From Mixta tenebrionis (GTDB lineage: Bacteria > Pseudomonadota > Gammaproteobacteria > Enterobacterales > Enterobacteriaceae), in contig NZ_VHQI01000006.1 in assembly GCF_006517625.1 (NCBI RefSeq), positions 62,001 through 126,000 of the forward strand: a DNA stretch of 64,000 bases, read 5' to 3'. The notes beneath the pieces were generated by a model. The model was not told the DNA's origin. It saw only the letters and a program-made list of their open reading frames with translations, and made no database searches. A program made the position numbers and the translations under genes. Positions 51,633 to 61,486 of this stretch are shown piece after piece. Position 1 is the first letter of the stretch. Each line of letters begins with the position of its first letter.

Positions 51633-52241
51633 CGCGTCGGTAAGGCCGAAGCAGCGGGCGATAAAGCTGACTGCCCGCTGCGCGCCCGTCCCGGAAATAG
51701 CGTGGCCGACGCCGTTTTCAAACAGCGTCTCTACCGGCAGACCCGTCGTCTTCAGCCGCAGCGCGGCGGATTCGCTCTCTTCCCAGGGAATCACCGCATC
51801 AACCCGGCCATGCGCCAGCAGCACCGGCGTCTGGCATCGCGGCGTCAGCGGATCGGGCGTCGCCAGCCGGCCGGAAAAAGCTACCACGCCCGCCAGCGGC
51901 CAGCGCCCGGATGCCAGCGCATCCAGCGCCATCATTGAACCCTGCGAAAAGCCCACCAGCAGTACATTCTCCGGCCGGGCGATCTGCTGCGCGCTCAGCA
52001 GAGCGTGCAGGGTAGCGTCGAAGGCGGAGCGGGCGGCGATCAACCTTGCGGCGCGGTTTTGCGGCGTAATGGCGTCAAGGCTGAACCACTGATAGCCGGG
52101 GCCGTGATCGAAGCGAAAAGGGGCGTCGGGCGCGGCAAAGGCGACGCCCGGCAAACGGGGCGCCCAGTGCGGGCCGAGCCCGGCTAAATCATTGCCGTTG
52201 CTGCCGACGCCGTGCAGAAATATCACCAGTTTTTTTGTCAC
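51627..52241 (-). CDS. YpfH-like carboxylesterase
   Basis: A 204-residue alpha/beta hydrolase of the phospholipase/carboxylesterase (YpfH) group. N-terminal VIFLHGVGSNGND (oxyanion region), LLVGFSQGSMMAL with the nucleophile Ser, acid in LAHGRVDAVIP, base His in NGVGHAIS. No signal peptide, so cytoplasmic. E. coli YpfH (232 residues) is similar in layout but in another neighbourhood. Physiological substrate unknown; family enzymes prefer short acyl esters. Confidence 0.83.
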   Translation of the reverse strand: MTKKLVIFLHGVGSNGNDLAGLGPHWAPRLPGVAFAAPDAPFRFDHGPGYQWFSLDAITPQNRAARLIAARSAFDATLHALLSAQQIARPENVLLVGFSQGSMMALDALASGRWPLAGVVAFSGRLATPDPLTPRCQTPVLLAHGRVDAVIPWEESESAALRLKTTGLPVETLFENGVGHAISGTGAQRAVSFIARCFGLTDAL

Positions 52242-52286
52242 CTTCGCCTCCGGGAAACGCGCTATGCAGGAAATAATTTACGCTCT

Positions 52287-52315
52287 GTAAGCGCGGCAAA
52301 ATGCCGGGCGCTTAC
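52287..52315. repeat. Inverted repeat between divergent genes
   Basis: GTAAGCGC-GGCA (52287-52298) pairs with TGCC..GCGCTTAC (52302-52315) with a 2-nt bulge. It lies between the divergent esterase and ABC transporter genes, in neither gene's 3' region, so it is more likely an operator or leader element than a terminator. Confidence 0.45.
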
Positions 52316-52466
52316 GTTGGTAAGTGGCTGGGAGCAGCGAGGAAAACCGCGCCAGGCGCAGCGCAGAAGGCGATCTCCTTGCGCTGCGCTTCAGGAAGCG
52401 GCGGGCAAGCCTCGCAGCAATATGCACTAAGCTCAGAGTCTTGTCGTTTAAAAAGTGAGCGTGACC

Positions 52467-54299
52467 ATGCTGTTCCGCCGTTTCGAACGTTATATCAATA
52501 TCTTTCAGGATGCGCCGGGCGACGCGCCGCCCGATAACGTCGGCGCGTTTTACCGCTATTTTCTGCGCCAGGTCTGGCGCAGCTTTGCGGCGCTGCTGAC
52601 TGTCGGCCTGATTACCGCCTTGATTGAGGTGGCGCTTTATCGCTATCTCAGCCAGCTGATTGATATGGTCAACGCCTCCTCGCCCGCCACGTTTTTTCAG
52701 CAGCACTGGGGAGCGCTGCTGTGGATGGCGGCGGTGGCGCTGGTGCTGCGCCCGCTGTTTATCGGCCTGCACGATCTGCTGGTTCACCAGAGTATTGGAC
52801 CGAGCCTCGGCAGCCTGATCCTCTGGCAGAACCACAGCTACGTACTGCGCCAGAGCCTGAAGTTTTTCCAGAACGATTTTTCCGGGCGTATCGCGCAGCG
52901 CATTATGCAAACCGGCAACGCGCTGCGTGATTCGGCGGTGCAGATTGTTGACGCCATCTGGCACGTGTCGATTTATGCCATCACTTCGCTGGTGCTGTTC
53001 GCCGGCGCGGACTGGCGGCTGATGCTGCCGCTGATTATCTGGATTATCGCCTATGCCGGCGCGCTGCGCTATTTTGTGCCGCGCATCAAGGCGCGTTCGG
53101 TCGTCTCCTCGGAAGCGCGCTCAAAGCTGATGGGCTGTATCGTTGACGGCTATAGCAATATCACCACGCTGAAGCTGTTCGCCCATACCGATCTGGAGCA
53201 GCGCTATGCGCAGCAGGCGATTGGCGAGCAGACCGAGAAAACCCAGCACGCCAGCCGGATGCTGACCAGTATGGACTTCGCGCTCTCCACCCTTAACGGC
53301 CTGCTGATCGGCGGCACCTGCGGGCTGGCGCTCTGGCTGTGGAGCGAATCGCTGATTACCGTCGGAGCGATCGCGCTGGTCACCGGCCTGGTGATCCGCA
53401 TTGTGAATATGTCCGGCTGGATTATGTGGGTGGTAAACGGCATCTTCGACAATATCGGTACGGTGCAGGATGGGCTGAGCACCATCTCTCAGCCGCTGAG
53501 CGTGACCGATGCGCCGGAAGCCAGGCCGCTGCGCGTTCAGCAGGGCGCGATCCATTTCGATAATCTGCGTTTTGACTATGGCGGCGGGCGTCATGTAATT
53601 AACCGCCTTAACCTTACTATTCAGCCGGGAGAGAAAATCGGTCTGATCGGCCCTTCGGGCGCCGGGAAATCGACGCTGGTGAACCTGCTGCTGCGGCTGT
53701 ATGACCTTAATGACGGACGCATCGCTATCGACGGCCAGGATATTACCCAGGTTACCCAAACCAGCCTGCGCGCGCAGATCGGCATGATTACTCAGGATAC
53801 CTCGCTGCTGCATCGTTCGATTCGCGATAATTTACTTTACGGGCGGCCTGATGCCAGCGAAGGGCAGCTGTGGACGGCGATCCGCCGGGCGCGGGCGGAT
53901 GAGTTTATTCCGCAGCTCTGCGATAATCAGGGGCGCAGCGGGCTGGATGCGCACCTCGGCGAGCGCGGCGTGCAGCTTTCCGGCGGTCAGCGCCAGCGTA
54001 TCGCTATTGCCCGCGTGCTGCTGAAGGATGCGCCGATTCTGATTATGGACGAGGCGACTTCGGCGCTCGATTCCGAGGTGGAAGCGGCGATTCAGGAGAG
54101 CCTGGATACGCTGATGGCGGGAAAAACGGTGATCGCCATCGCTCACCGCCTCTCAACTATCGCCCGCCTGGATCGGCTGGTGGTGCTGCAGCACGGCAGG
54201 ATTGTCGAAATGGGCAATCATCACCAGCTGCTGGCGCAGAACGGCCTTTATGCCCGGCTGTGGCGTCATCAAACCGGCAACTTCGTCGGCGATGATTAA
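52467..54299 (+). CDS. ABC exporter, fused membrane and ATPase domains
   Basis: About 610 residues. An N-terminal six-helix ABC exporter domain (about 35-320) and a C-terminal ATPase: Walker A GPSGAGKST, Q-loop ITQDTSLLHRS, signature LSGGQRQRIAIAR, Walker B ILIMDEATSALD, H-loop IAHRLSTIAR. It forms a dimeric exporter of the MsbA/MdlB class. The start is taken as ATG 52467; GTG 52455 in frame adds four residues, and neither has a good SD. The substrate cannot be inferred. It ends 4 bp inside the convergent DUF482 gene. Confidence 0.9.
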   Translation: MLFRRFERYINIFQDAPGDAPPDNVGAFYRYFLRQVWRSFAALLTVGLITALIEVALYRYLSQLIDMVNASSPATFFQQHWGALLWMAAVALVLRPLFIGLHDLLVHQSIGPSLGSLILWQNHSYVLRQSLKFFQNDFSGRIAQRIMQTGNALRDSAVQIVDAIWHVSIYAITSLVLFAGADWRLMLPLIIWIIAYAGALRYFVPRIKARSVVSSEARSKLMGCIVDGYSNITTLKLFAHTDLEQRYAQQAIGEQTEKTQHASRMLTSMDFALSTLNGLLIGGTCGLALWLWSESLITVGAIALVTGLVIRIVNMSGWIMWVVNGIFDNIGTVQDGLSTISQPLSVTDAPEARPLRVQQGAIHFDNLRFDYGGGRHVINRLNLTIQPGEKIGLIGPSGAGKSTLVNLLLRLYDLNDGRIAIDGQDITQVTQTSLRAQIGMITQDTSLLHRSIRDNLLYGRPDASEGQLWTAIRRARADEFIPQLCDNQGRSGLDAHLGERGVQLSGGQRQRIAIARVLLKDAPILIMDEATSALDSEVEAAIQESLDTLMAGKTVIAIAHRLSTIARLDRLVVLQHGRIVEMGNHHQLLAQNGLYARLWRHQTGNFVGDD

Positions 54300-55423
54300 G
54301 AGGCGTCGCGGCGGTAAGGCAGCGCCTGCCGCGCCTCTGCTGCCCAGGCGCGCACCGCTTCGCGCTCCTGCGGTAAAAAGTCGGCCACCGCCTGCTGCAA
54401 TCCCTCATGGCGCAGCAGATGCCATGAGCGGGTCAACGCCGGCGCAAAGCCGCGCGTCAGCTTATGTTCGCCCTGTGCGCCTGCGTCGAAACGCCGCAGT
54501 CCGTGGGCGATGGCGTACTCAATGCCCTGCCAGAAGCAGGTTTCGAAGTGCAGCCGGTCAAACTCCGCCAGACAGCCCCAGTAGCGGCCATAGAAGGTGT
54601 TATCGTCGAGCAGGCTGAAGGCCATCGCCGCCGGCTGCGCGTCGCGCAGAGCGAACACTACGCGAATCGTCTGCGGCATCCGTTCAGCCAGCAGACTAAA
54701 AAAATCACGCGTCAGATAGGGCTGTTGGCCGCGCAGCGCATAGGTATTGGCGTAGCAGTCATAGACGAAATCCCACTGCGCTTCGCTCAGTTCGCCGCCG
54801 CTCTGCCAGCGAAAGGTGATGCCGCTGGCGGCGACCTGCTCGCGCTCTTTGCGGATCTGCTTGCGTTTGCGCGACATCAGCGTATCCAGAAAATCCTGAA
54901 AATCGCGGTAGCCGGGGTTATGCCAGTGATACTGGCAGCCGAGGCGCTCCAGCCAGCCGGGCTGTGCGGCCAGCAGCGCATCGCCGCGCGCGTCGGTAAA
55001 ATTAATATGCGCGCCGGAGAAGCCGTGGCGGGCCAGCATCTCAGGCAGTTCCGCCAGCAGCGTTGTCAGGGCGGAGGTTGCTCCCAGCAGGCGCGGCCCG
55101 CTTACCGGGCTGAAGGGCACGGCGCCGAGCCACTTGGGATAGTAGCGGATACCGGCGCGCTGGCAGGCATCGGCCCAGCTGTGATCGAAAACATACTCTC
55201 CCCAGGAATGGCTTTTGCCGTAGCCGGACAGGGCGGCGCGCAGGCGTCCCTGTTCCGTCCAGACCAGATGCGCCGGCCGCCAGCCGCTGCGCGCGTTTAC
55301 GCTGCCGCTCTCTTCCAGCGTGCTGAGAAAGGCGTGGCGTAAAAACGGGTTGTTATCCGGCAGCAGCGCATCCCACTCGGCGGGAGAGACGGCGGTAAGG
55401 GAAGCAAGGAAGGAGAGCGACAT
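54296..55423 (-). CDS. DUF482/GNAT peptidogalycan-type acyltransferase-like protein
   Basis: A 375-residue cytoplasmic protein of the DUF482 (COG3146) GNAT-like family, related to FemAB. NPFLRHAFLSTLEESGSVN at the N-terminus, then YGEYVFDHSWADA-like block (here WGEYVFDHSWADACQRAG), MSRKRKQIRKEREQV, YLTRDFFSLLAERMP and RFDAGAQGEHKLTRGF are characteristic. ATG 55423 was chosen (GGAG 7 nt upstream; codon 55426 is a TTG). Function in bacteria is poorly known. Convergent with the ABC exporter. Confidence 0.87.
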   Translation of the reverse strand: MSLSFLASLTAVSPAEWDALLPDNNPFLRHAFLSTLEESGSVNARSGWRPAHLVWTEQGRLRAALSGYGKSHSWGEYVFDHSWADACQRAGIRYYPKWLGAVPFSPVSGPRLLGATSALTTLLAELPEMLARHGFSGAHINFTDARGDALLAAQPGWLERLGCQYHWHNPGYRDFQDFLDTLMSRKRKQIRKEREQVAASGITFRWQSGGELSEAQWDFVYDCYANTYALRGQQPYLTRDFFSLLAERMPQTIRVVFALRDAQPAAMAFSLLDDNTFYGRYWGCLAEFDRLHFETCFWQGIEYAIAHGLRRFDAGAQGEHKLTRGFAPALTRSWHLLRHEGLQQAVADFLPQEREAVRAWAAEARQALPYRRDAS

Positions 55424-55489
55424 CAACAGACTCCGGCAAAGAGCGGGCGTCGGCCCGCCCGAAAGGACGTTTCACCTTAGCATAGTTGC

Positions 55490-56254
55490 CTATTGGCTAT
55501 CTTCGCGCATATTCAGCGCCAGCGCGCTGGCGGGATCGAACAGCGACAGGCTTTCAATCTGATCCAGCAGAATGACCTTGCGGAACGCCAGCGCCGACTG
55601 CGGCTCTGAAGTCAGAGTGATGTCATGGCTGGCGTACCAGGCGCTGTAGTTATGCTCGACGATTAGATCGAGCGTTTTGCTGTCGCGGTAGCCGCTCAGC
55701 ATCGGGATCAGCACCACGTTATTGGCATCGGCGCTGTCAAAGGAAGAGGTATGGATCATGCCGATATAGATGCGGTGCGAGGTCAGGGTAATCCACGCCA
55801 GCTCGCCCTGTTCCATGCACTGATAAAGCAGGTGTTCCACGCCGTTGGAGCGCGACAGCACATTATAAAGTTCGCGCCGCCCGCGCCCGTCAAGGCGCGC
55901 GCTGCCCGCCCAGTTGGAGCGATAGAGGCAAAACAGCACGGCGAAGGTGAGCATAATCACCACCGGCGCCTGGATGCCGAGAAAGCTCCAGTTCATAAAC
56001 TCGATATGATAGTAGTGATATTCGCTGCCAAAATATTGCGGCAGCGCGTTCATGGTGGCGGAGGTGACCAGCAGCAGCAGCCAGATTATCGCGGTGGCGA
56101 TAACGCCCTGAATAACGAAAATGCAGCCGTAGAGCGCCACCAGGAAGTAGACGTCCCAGCCGAAGGTGCGCTTAAATTTGAAGCGGGTAGAGAGATCGCG
56201 GCTGCTGTACCAGTAACCGCAGACCATCAGTACCATAAATATCGCCGTTCCCAT
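55490..56254 (-). CDS. Unrecognised membrane protein with cytosolic C-terminal domain
   Basis: A 254-residue protein. Three hydrophobic segments (about residues 2-17, 34-62 and 91-110) are followed by a soluble C-terminal part of about 140 residues (RRELYNVLSRSNGVEHLLYQ onward). It follows the 65-residue gene with only 1 nt between stop and ATG, so they form an operon. No family recognised. A role as a membrane-anchored sensor or processing partner is only a guess. Confidence 0.7.
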   Translation of the reverse strand: MGTAIFMVLMVCGYWYSSRDLSTRFKFKRTFGWDVYFLVALYGCIFVIQGVIATAIIWLLLLVTSATMNALPQYFGSEYHYYHIEFMNWSFLGIQAPVVIMLTFAVLFCLYRSNWAGSARLDGRGRRELYNVLSRSNGVEHLLYQCMEQGELAWITLTSHRIYIGMIHTSSFDSADANNVVLIPMLSGYRDSKTLDLIVEHNYSAWYASHDITLTSEPQSALAFRKVILLDQIESLSLFDPASALALNMREDSQ

Positions 56255-56255
56255 G

Positions 56256-56453
56256 CTATGCCCTCTTTAACGCTGCAACGTGGCGGGCAAAATCGTTCTG
56301 CACCTCCTTGCTGTGAATATTGACCATCGCACTGCCGTTTTCGTCGATGATGATGCGATCGCCATCTTCAATCGAGTCCTGTACATCATCCTGGGACATT
56401 ACCTGAAGCAGTTTTTCCGGGCTGGTAAATAATGAACGAATCAGCTTAAGCAT
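56256..56453 (-). CDS. Unrecognised 65-residue soluble protein, first gene of a two-gene operon
   Basis: ATG 56453 with AAGGAGG 7 nt upstream, an excellent SD; the frame reaches back to 56534 without support. The acidic middle (QDDVQDSIEDGDRIIIDE) gives a small hydrophilic protein starting MLKLIRSLFTSPEKLLQVM. No known domain. Tightly coupled with the membrane protein gene (TAG, 1 nt, ATG). Confidence 0.7.
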   Translation of the reverse strand: MLKLIRSLFTSPEKLLQVMSQDDVQDSIEDGDRIIIDENGSAMVNIHSKEVQNDFARHVAALKRA

Positions 56454-56690
56454 CACTTTTCCTCCTTTAACATCAAGTGTAGGAAGGGATAGCGGCTTTG
56501 GTGTCTGAAACTGCAGCGAAGCGGTAAAAAACAAGTCAGCGGGATGATAAGTCGGTCAACGTTCTCTGAAAAAGGCGATCAGGCCCAGCGCTCAGACGTA
56601 ATTGATGCAAAAAAATATAATGGGTACTGGCATCGCCAGGATGGATAATAGGTATATTTCCCTTCGGAAGAGCGATATTAATAAATTTAA

Positions 56691-57164
56691 AAATACCGGG
56701 AAATAATTAAGTATATAGACACGACTGAACAACTAAATGGAACCTGTTTTTATGGTGGATTGCACAATATCACGGCAGGAGAACTATTTTTCTGGCTTTT
56801 CATTGATGTTGTTAAGGAACATTTTAACGGTATACAGGATGTTGCTGCCGTTGCCTGTATATTGCCTGGGCAGCCGGTGATTGACACGAGGCGTAAACCG
56901 GGAAGAACGACACCGGGAACGTCGCTTGCCTCATTATATTCTCGCCGTTGGCTTGACGTTTAATTACCGTTCAGGCTGCCTGGATGGACTAATGCAAGCG
57001 CCAGCACCTTAAAGCCGATGATGGTTAATAATCCTGGTGCTTTCGTTGGGCGCACGGTGCCGGTTGTAGAATGGTTGCATCTCGCCAGTGATGTTTCCAG
57101 TATCGCTTATAAAGCGATGACCAGCTACAGCTACATTGTCAGAAAAGAGGATAAAATATGGTGA
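56691..57164 (+). pseudogene. Unrecognised gene interrupted by one in-frame stop
   Basis: One frame reads from about 56691 through TAGELFFWLFIDVVKEHFNG and VAAVACILPGQPVIDTRRKP, stops at TAA 56961-56963, and continues in the same frame as LPFRLPGWTN then NNPGAFVGRTVPVVEWLHLA and IVRKEDKIW, ending at TGA 57162-57164. Protein-like sequence on both sides of a single stop indicates a recent nonsense mutation. The 5' end is unclear (an ATG at 56641 is in another frame). It resembles, from memory, uncharacterised proteins encoded directly before DUF1493 genes. It overlaps the next start by 7 nt. Confidence 0.65.
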
Positions 57165-57484
57165 CGGATAGCGATGTAGTAGAGTTTTTTCGCGATAATT
57201 TACCCGCTGTTGGTAGCTGGACATTAAAGGTTATTCCTTTTGAACTGGACGATATATTACAGGCGGTGATAGAACCGGATGATATGATTATGGCGATTGA
57301 TAAGTTCGGGGAGTTCTTTAAAACAGATACTTCCAGATTGAAAATTCATCATTACTATCCATGAAAAAGATCCTGCTTTTTTAGAAAATGGTTAACTAAA
57401 CAGCCGGTCAGGCAAGCGAAAAAAACACTTACTATCAGAATGTTTGTCGAGTCCGCCAGAGCAGGGAAATGGTGGTATGACTAA
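57158..57484 (+). pseudogene. DUF1493-family gene interrupted by one TGA codon
   Basis: ATG 57158 has GAGG 6 nt upstream. The frame encodes MVTDSDVVEFFRDNLPAVGS and ends early at TGA 57362-57364 after HHYYP, but continues in the same frame through WLTKQPVRQAKKTLTIRMFV and ESARAGKWWYD to TAA 57482-57484. The full length would be 108 residues, right for DUF1493 (a small acyl-carrier-like family), and the last part is its typical ending. The TGA replaces what is probably a Trp (TGG). The N-terminal 68 residues may still be made. Confidence 0.8.
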
Positions 57485-57545
57485 AGCGTAGCGCGCTGAT
57501 AACGGAAGCTGCTGCCTTTAACGCAGAACGCCCGCGCCTTCAATT

Positions 57546-57563
57546 TTTATACTTTTTTTACGC
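57546..57563 (+). promoter_or_regulatory. KdpE binding site upstream of kdpF
   Basis: TTTATACTTTTTTTACGC closely matches the E. coli KdpE operator (TTTATACTTTTTTTACAC from memory), 98 nt before the kdpF start as in E. coli (about 100). A second TTTATAC at about 57589-57595 could be the -10 element. Confidence 0.8.
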
Positions 57564-57643
57564 TTCGCCGCCCTAATTTAACGCCAATTTTATACGCCAG
57601 TTTTTATCCTCTGCGCTAACTGTAATGCGCCCTGGAGGTGACT

Positions 57644-57733
57644 GTGAGTATCGGAATCGCGGCGGGCATCGTGCTGCTGTTTTTACTGCTGGGCTATCTG
57701 GTTTACGCCCTGATTAACGCGGAGGCCTTTTAA
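57644..57733 (+). CDS. kdpF: K+-ATPase small subunit KdpF
   Basis: A 29-residue single-helix lipid-like stabiliser of the KdpABC complex. GTG start with GGAGG 6 nt upstream; the C-terminal [16 protein letters not shown] is nearly identical to E. coli KdpF. Its TAA overlaps the kdpA ATG (TAATG), so kdpA translation is coupled. Confidence 0.95.
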   Translation: MSIGIAAGIVLLFLLLGYLVYALINAEAF

Positions 57734-59412
57734 TGGTCGCCTCTGCGTTTTTACTGCTGGCCAGCTATCTGGGGATCTTGTTGGCGCTGGCGCATCCGCT
57801 GGGACGGGCGTTGGCGGGTATCGTGCGCGACAGGCCGCTGCTGCCCCGGCTGGAAAATATGCTGTGGCGGCTGTGCGGCGCGCAGCAACAGAGCATGAGC
57901 TGGCGACACTACCTGCTGGCGCTGCTGCTGTTTAACGGCCTCGGCCTGCTGCTGCTGTTCGCGATGCTGATGACGCAGCAGGCGCTGCCGCTTAACCCAT
58001 TACGGCTGCCGAATCTGAGCTGGCACCTTGCGCTGAACACCGCCGTCAGCTTTGTTACTAATACCAACTGGCAATCCTATGCCGGTGAGAGCACTCTCAG
58101 CCCGCTAAGCCAGATGGCAGGTCTGGCGGTGCAAAACTTTCTGTCGGCAGCAACCGGCATCGCCGTCGCCTTTGCCCTGATACGCGGCTTCGCCAATAAA
58201 TCGCTGGCAACGCTCGGCAACGCCTGGCGCGATATAACGCGTATTACCCTCTACGTTCTGCTGCCCATCAGCCTGATAATCGCGCTGCTGCTGGTCAGCC
58301 AGGGCGTGGTGCAGACGCTGAGCGCCAGCATTGATGTGCAGACGCTGGAGGGGGCGAAGCAGACGCTGTCGCTGGGGCCGGTAGCCTCGCAGGAAGCGAT
58401 TAAAATGCTGGGCACCAACGGCGGCGGTTTCTTCAACGCCAACTCGGCCCATCCGTTTGAGAATCCTACCGCGCTCAGCAACTTTATTGAAATGCTGGCG
58501 GTTTTTCTGATCCCAGCCGCGCTCTGCTTCACCTTCGGCGAAGCGGTCAGCGATCGTCGCCAGGGCCATGCGCTGCTCTGGGCGATGAGCATTCTGTTTA
58601 TTGCGGCGGTAGCGGTGGTGATGTGGGCCGAGCTGCGCGGTAATCCGCACTTCCTGACGCTCGGCGCCGATAGCGCGATCAATATGGAAGGAAAAGAGAC
58701 GCGCTTCGGCATCCTTAACTCCAGCCTGCTCGCGGTGATCACCACCGCAGCCTCCTGCGGGGCGGTAAACGCCATGCACGACTCCTTTACCGCGCTGGGC
58801 GGCATGATCCCGATGTGGCTGATGCAGCTGGGCGAAGTGGTGTTCGGCGGCGTCGGCGCGGGCCTGTACGGCATGCTGCTGTTCGTGGTGCTGGCGGTGT
58901 TTATCGCCGGGCTGATGATCGGACGGACGCCGGAATATCTCGGTAAAAAAATCGACGTAGGCGAAATGAAGCTGACGGCGCTGGCGATTCTGGTAACGCC
59001 GACGCTGGTGCTGCTCGGCAGCGCGCTGGCGATGATGACCGACGCGGGGCGCGCCGGGATGGCGAACCCTGGCGCTCACGGCTTCAGCGAAGTGCTGTAC
59101 GCCGTCTCGTCGGCGGCCAACAACAACGGCAGCGCCTTTGCCGGGCTGAGCGCCAATACGCCGTTCTGGAACCTGCTGCTGGCGTTCTGCATGCTGGTTG
59201 GGCGCTTCGGCATCATCGTTCCGGTGCTGGCGATTGCCGGTTCGCTGGCGGTGAAAAAGGCGCAGCCGGTGAGTAGCGGCACGCTGCCTGGCCACGGCGC
59301 GCTGTTTGTTTGCCTGCTGATCGGCACCGTGCTGCTGGTTGGCGCGCTGACCTTTATTCCTGCGCTGGCGCTGGGGCCGGTGGCAGAACATCTCCAACTG
59401 ATTTCGCGTTAA
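57733..59412 (+). CDS. kdpA: K+-ATPase potassium-binding subunit KdpA
   Basis: A 559-residue channel-like subunit (E. coli 557) with ten helices that binds and translocates K+. Selectivity-filter-like loops: [29 protein letters not shown] and [11 protein letters not shown] are all present. The ATG overlaps the kdpF stop. kdpB follows after 15 nt. Confidence 0.97.
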   Translation: MVASAFLLLASYLGILLALAHPLGRALAGIVRDRPLLPRLENMLWRLCGAQQQSMSWRHYLLALLLFNGLGLLLLFAMLMTQQALPLNPLRLPNLSWHLALNTAVSFVTNTNWQSYAGESTLSPLSQMAGLAVQNFLSAATGIAVAFALIRGFANKSLATLGNAWRDITRITLYVLLPISLIIALLLVSQGVVQTLSASIDVQTLEGAKQTLSLGPVASQEAIKMLGTNGGGFFNANSAHPFENPTALSNFIEMLAVFLIPAALCFTFGEAVSDRRQGHALLWAMSILFIAAVAVVMWAELRGNPHFLTLGADSAINMEGKETRFGILNSSLLAVITTAASCGAVNAMHDSFTALGGMIPMWLMQLGEVVFGGVGAGLYGMLLFVVLAVFIAGLMIGRTPEYLGKKIDVGEMKLTALAILVTPTLVLLGSALAMMTDAGRAGMANPGAHGFSEVLYAVSSAANNNGSAFAGLSANTPFWNLLLAFCMLVGRFGIIVPVLAIAGSLAVKKAQPVSSGTLPGHGALFVCLLIGTVLLVGALTFIPALALGPVAEHLQLISR

Positions 59413-59427
59413 CGGACGGGCAAGCTC

Positions 59428-61476
59428 ATGAGTCGTCAACAACAGGCGCTGTTTGATGGAGCGCTGGTGCGTACCGCCATTATCGAGGCGTTTAAAAAGC
59501 TGGATGCGCGCGTGCAGTTCCGCAATCCGGTGATGTTCCTGGTTTATCTCGGCAGCGTGTTGACCACGCTGCTGGCGCTGGCGATGGCGGCCGGTCAGGC
59601 GGCGGGGGAGGCGAGTTTTACCGGCGCGATTGCGCTGTGGCTCTGGTTTACCGTGCTGTTCGCCAACTTTGCCGAAGCGCTGGCGGAAGGGCGCAGCAAG
59701 GCGCAGGCCAGCACTCTGAAGGGCGTGAAGAAAACCAGCTTCGCGAAAAAACTCAGCGCGCCGCGTTACGATGCCGGCTGGCGGCAGACGGCGGCAGAGA
59801 CGCTGCGCAAAGGGGACTGGGTGCTGGTCGAGGCGGGCGATATTATTCCCTGCGACGGCGAAGTGATAGAGGGCGGCGCGTCGGTGGATGAGAGCGCCAT
59901 TACCGGCGAATCCGCGCCGGTGATCCGTGAATCGGGCGGCGATTTCGCCTCGGTGACCGGCGGTACGCGCATTCTCTCCGACTGGCTGGTGATTCAGTGC
60001 GGCGTGAATCCGGGCGAAACCTTCCTTGACCGCATGATCGCGATGGTGGAAGGGGCGAAGCGGCGCAAAACGCCCAACGAGATCGCCCTGAGCATTCTGC
60101 TGATTGCGCTGACTATCGTCTTTCTGCTGGCGACCGCCACGCTCTGGCCTTTCTCCGCCTGGGGCGGCCACGCGGTAAGCGTTACCGTGCTGGTGGCGCT
60201 GCTGGTCTGCCTGATCCCGACCACCATTGGCGGTTTGCTCTCCGCGATTGGCGTGGCGGGCATGAGCCGCATGCTGGAAGCCAATGTGATCGCCACCAGC
60301 GGACGGGCGGTAGAGGCGGCGGGCGATGTGGACGTGCTGCTGCTGGATAAAACCGGCACCATTACCCTCGGCAACCGTCAGGCGACGCGCTTTATGCCCG
60401 CGCCGGGCGTCAGCGAGCAGCAGCTGGCCGATGCGGCGCAGCTTGCCTCGCTGGCGGATGAAACCCCGGAAGGACGCAGCATCGTGGTGCTGGCGAAGCA
60501 GAAATTCAATCTGCGCGAGCGCGATCTGCAAAGCATCGGCGCCACCTTCATCCCTTTTTCGGCGCAGACGCGCATGAGCGGGGTTAACGTGCAGCAGCGC
60601 AGTATCCGCAAGGGCGCGGTAGACGCGGTGCGTAAACATATCGCCGCCAACCACGGCGCTTTCCCCGCCGAGGTGGATGCGCTGGTGGAAGAGGTGGCGC
60701 GCGCTGGCGGTACGCCGCTGGTGGTGGCGGAAAACGAACGGGTGCTGGGCGTGGTGGCGCTGAAAGATATCGTGAAGGGCGGTATTCGCGAGCGCTTTGC
60801 CGAACTGCGCAAAATGGGCATCAAAACGGTAATGATCACCGGCGATAATCCGCTGACCGCCGCCGCGATTGCCGCCGAAGCGGGCGTCGACGATTTTCTC
60901 TCCGAGGCGACGCCGGAAGCCAAGCTGGCGCTGATCCGTCAGTATCAGGCGGAGGGACGGCTGGTGGCGATGACCGGCGACGGCACCAACGACGCTCCGG
61001 CGCTGGCGCAGGCCGACGTGGCGGTAGCGATGAACTCCGGCACCCAGGCGGCGAAAGAGGCGGGCAATATGGTCGATCTCGATTCCAATCCGACCAAGCT
61101 GCTGGAAGTGGTGCATATCGGCAAGCAGATGCTGATGACGCGCGGCTCGCTGACCACCTTCAGCATCGCTAACGACGTGGCGAAATATTTCGCCATCATC
61201 CCCGCCGCCTTTGCGGCGACTTATCCGCAGCTTAATTTGCTGAACGTGATGCAGCTGCATTCGCCCGGCTCGGCGATTTTATCGGCGGTGATCTTCAACG
61301 CGCTGATAATTGTGTTTCTTATTCCGCTGGCGCTGAAGGGCATCAGCTATCGCCCGCTTGCGGCGGCGGCCCTGCTGCGCCGTAACCTCTGTCTGTACGG
61401 TATTGGCGGCCTGCTGGCGCCTTTCGCCGGCATCAAGCTGATTGATATTGCGCTCACCCTGTTGGGCTGGGCCTGA
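59428..61476 (+). CDS. kdpB: K+-ATPase catalytic subunit KdpB
   Basis: A 682-residue P-type ATPase (E. coli 682). Actuator TGES (AITGESAPV), phosphorylation motif DKTGTITLG with the aspartate, nucleotide-domain segment FSAQTRMSG, and hinge [20 protein letters not shown]. It hydrolyses ATP to drive K+ uptake through KdpA. AGCTC-type weak SD. The long open frame on the opposite strand is an artefact of codon bias. Confidence 0.97.
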   Translation: MSRQQQALFDGALVRTAIIEAFKKLDARVQFRNPVMFLVYLGSVLTTLLALAMAAGQAAGEASFTGAIALWLWFTVLFANFAEALAEGRSKAQASTLKGVKKTSFAKKLSAPRYDAGWRQTAAETLRKGDWVLVEAGDIIPCDGEVIEGGASVDESAITGESAPVIRESGGDFASVTGGTRILSDWLVIQCGVNPGETFLDRMIAMVEGAKRRKTPNEIALSILLIALTIVFLLATATLWPFSAWGGHAVSVTVLVALLVCLIPTTIGGLLSAIGVAGMSRMLEANVIATSGRAVEAAGDVDVLLLDKTGTITLGNRQATRFMPAPGVSEQQLADAAQLASLADETPEGRSIVVLAKQKFNLRERDLQSIGATFIPFSAQTRMSGVNVQQRSIRKGAVDAVRKHIAANHGAFPAEVDALVEEVARAGGTPLVVAENERVLGVVALKDIVKGGIRERFAELRKMGIKTVMITGDNPLTAAAIAAEAGVDDFLSEATPEAKLALIRQYQAEGRLVAMTGDGTNDAPALAQADVAVAMNSGTQAAKEAGNMVDLDSNPTKLLEVVHIGKQMLMTRGSLTTFSIANDVAKYFAIIPAAFAATYPQLNLLNVMQLHSPGSAILSAVIFNALIIVFLIPLALKGISYRPLAAAALLRRNLCLYGIGGLLAPFAGIKLIDIALTLLGWA

Positions 61477-61486
61477 GGAGAAGATG

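Noticed and set aside
58105-61260. 1051-codon open frame on the minus strand across kdpA and kdpB
   Set aside because: It is antisense to two unmistakable genes; Arg/His/Gln-rich composition is typical of frames mirrored from GC-rich coding DNA.
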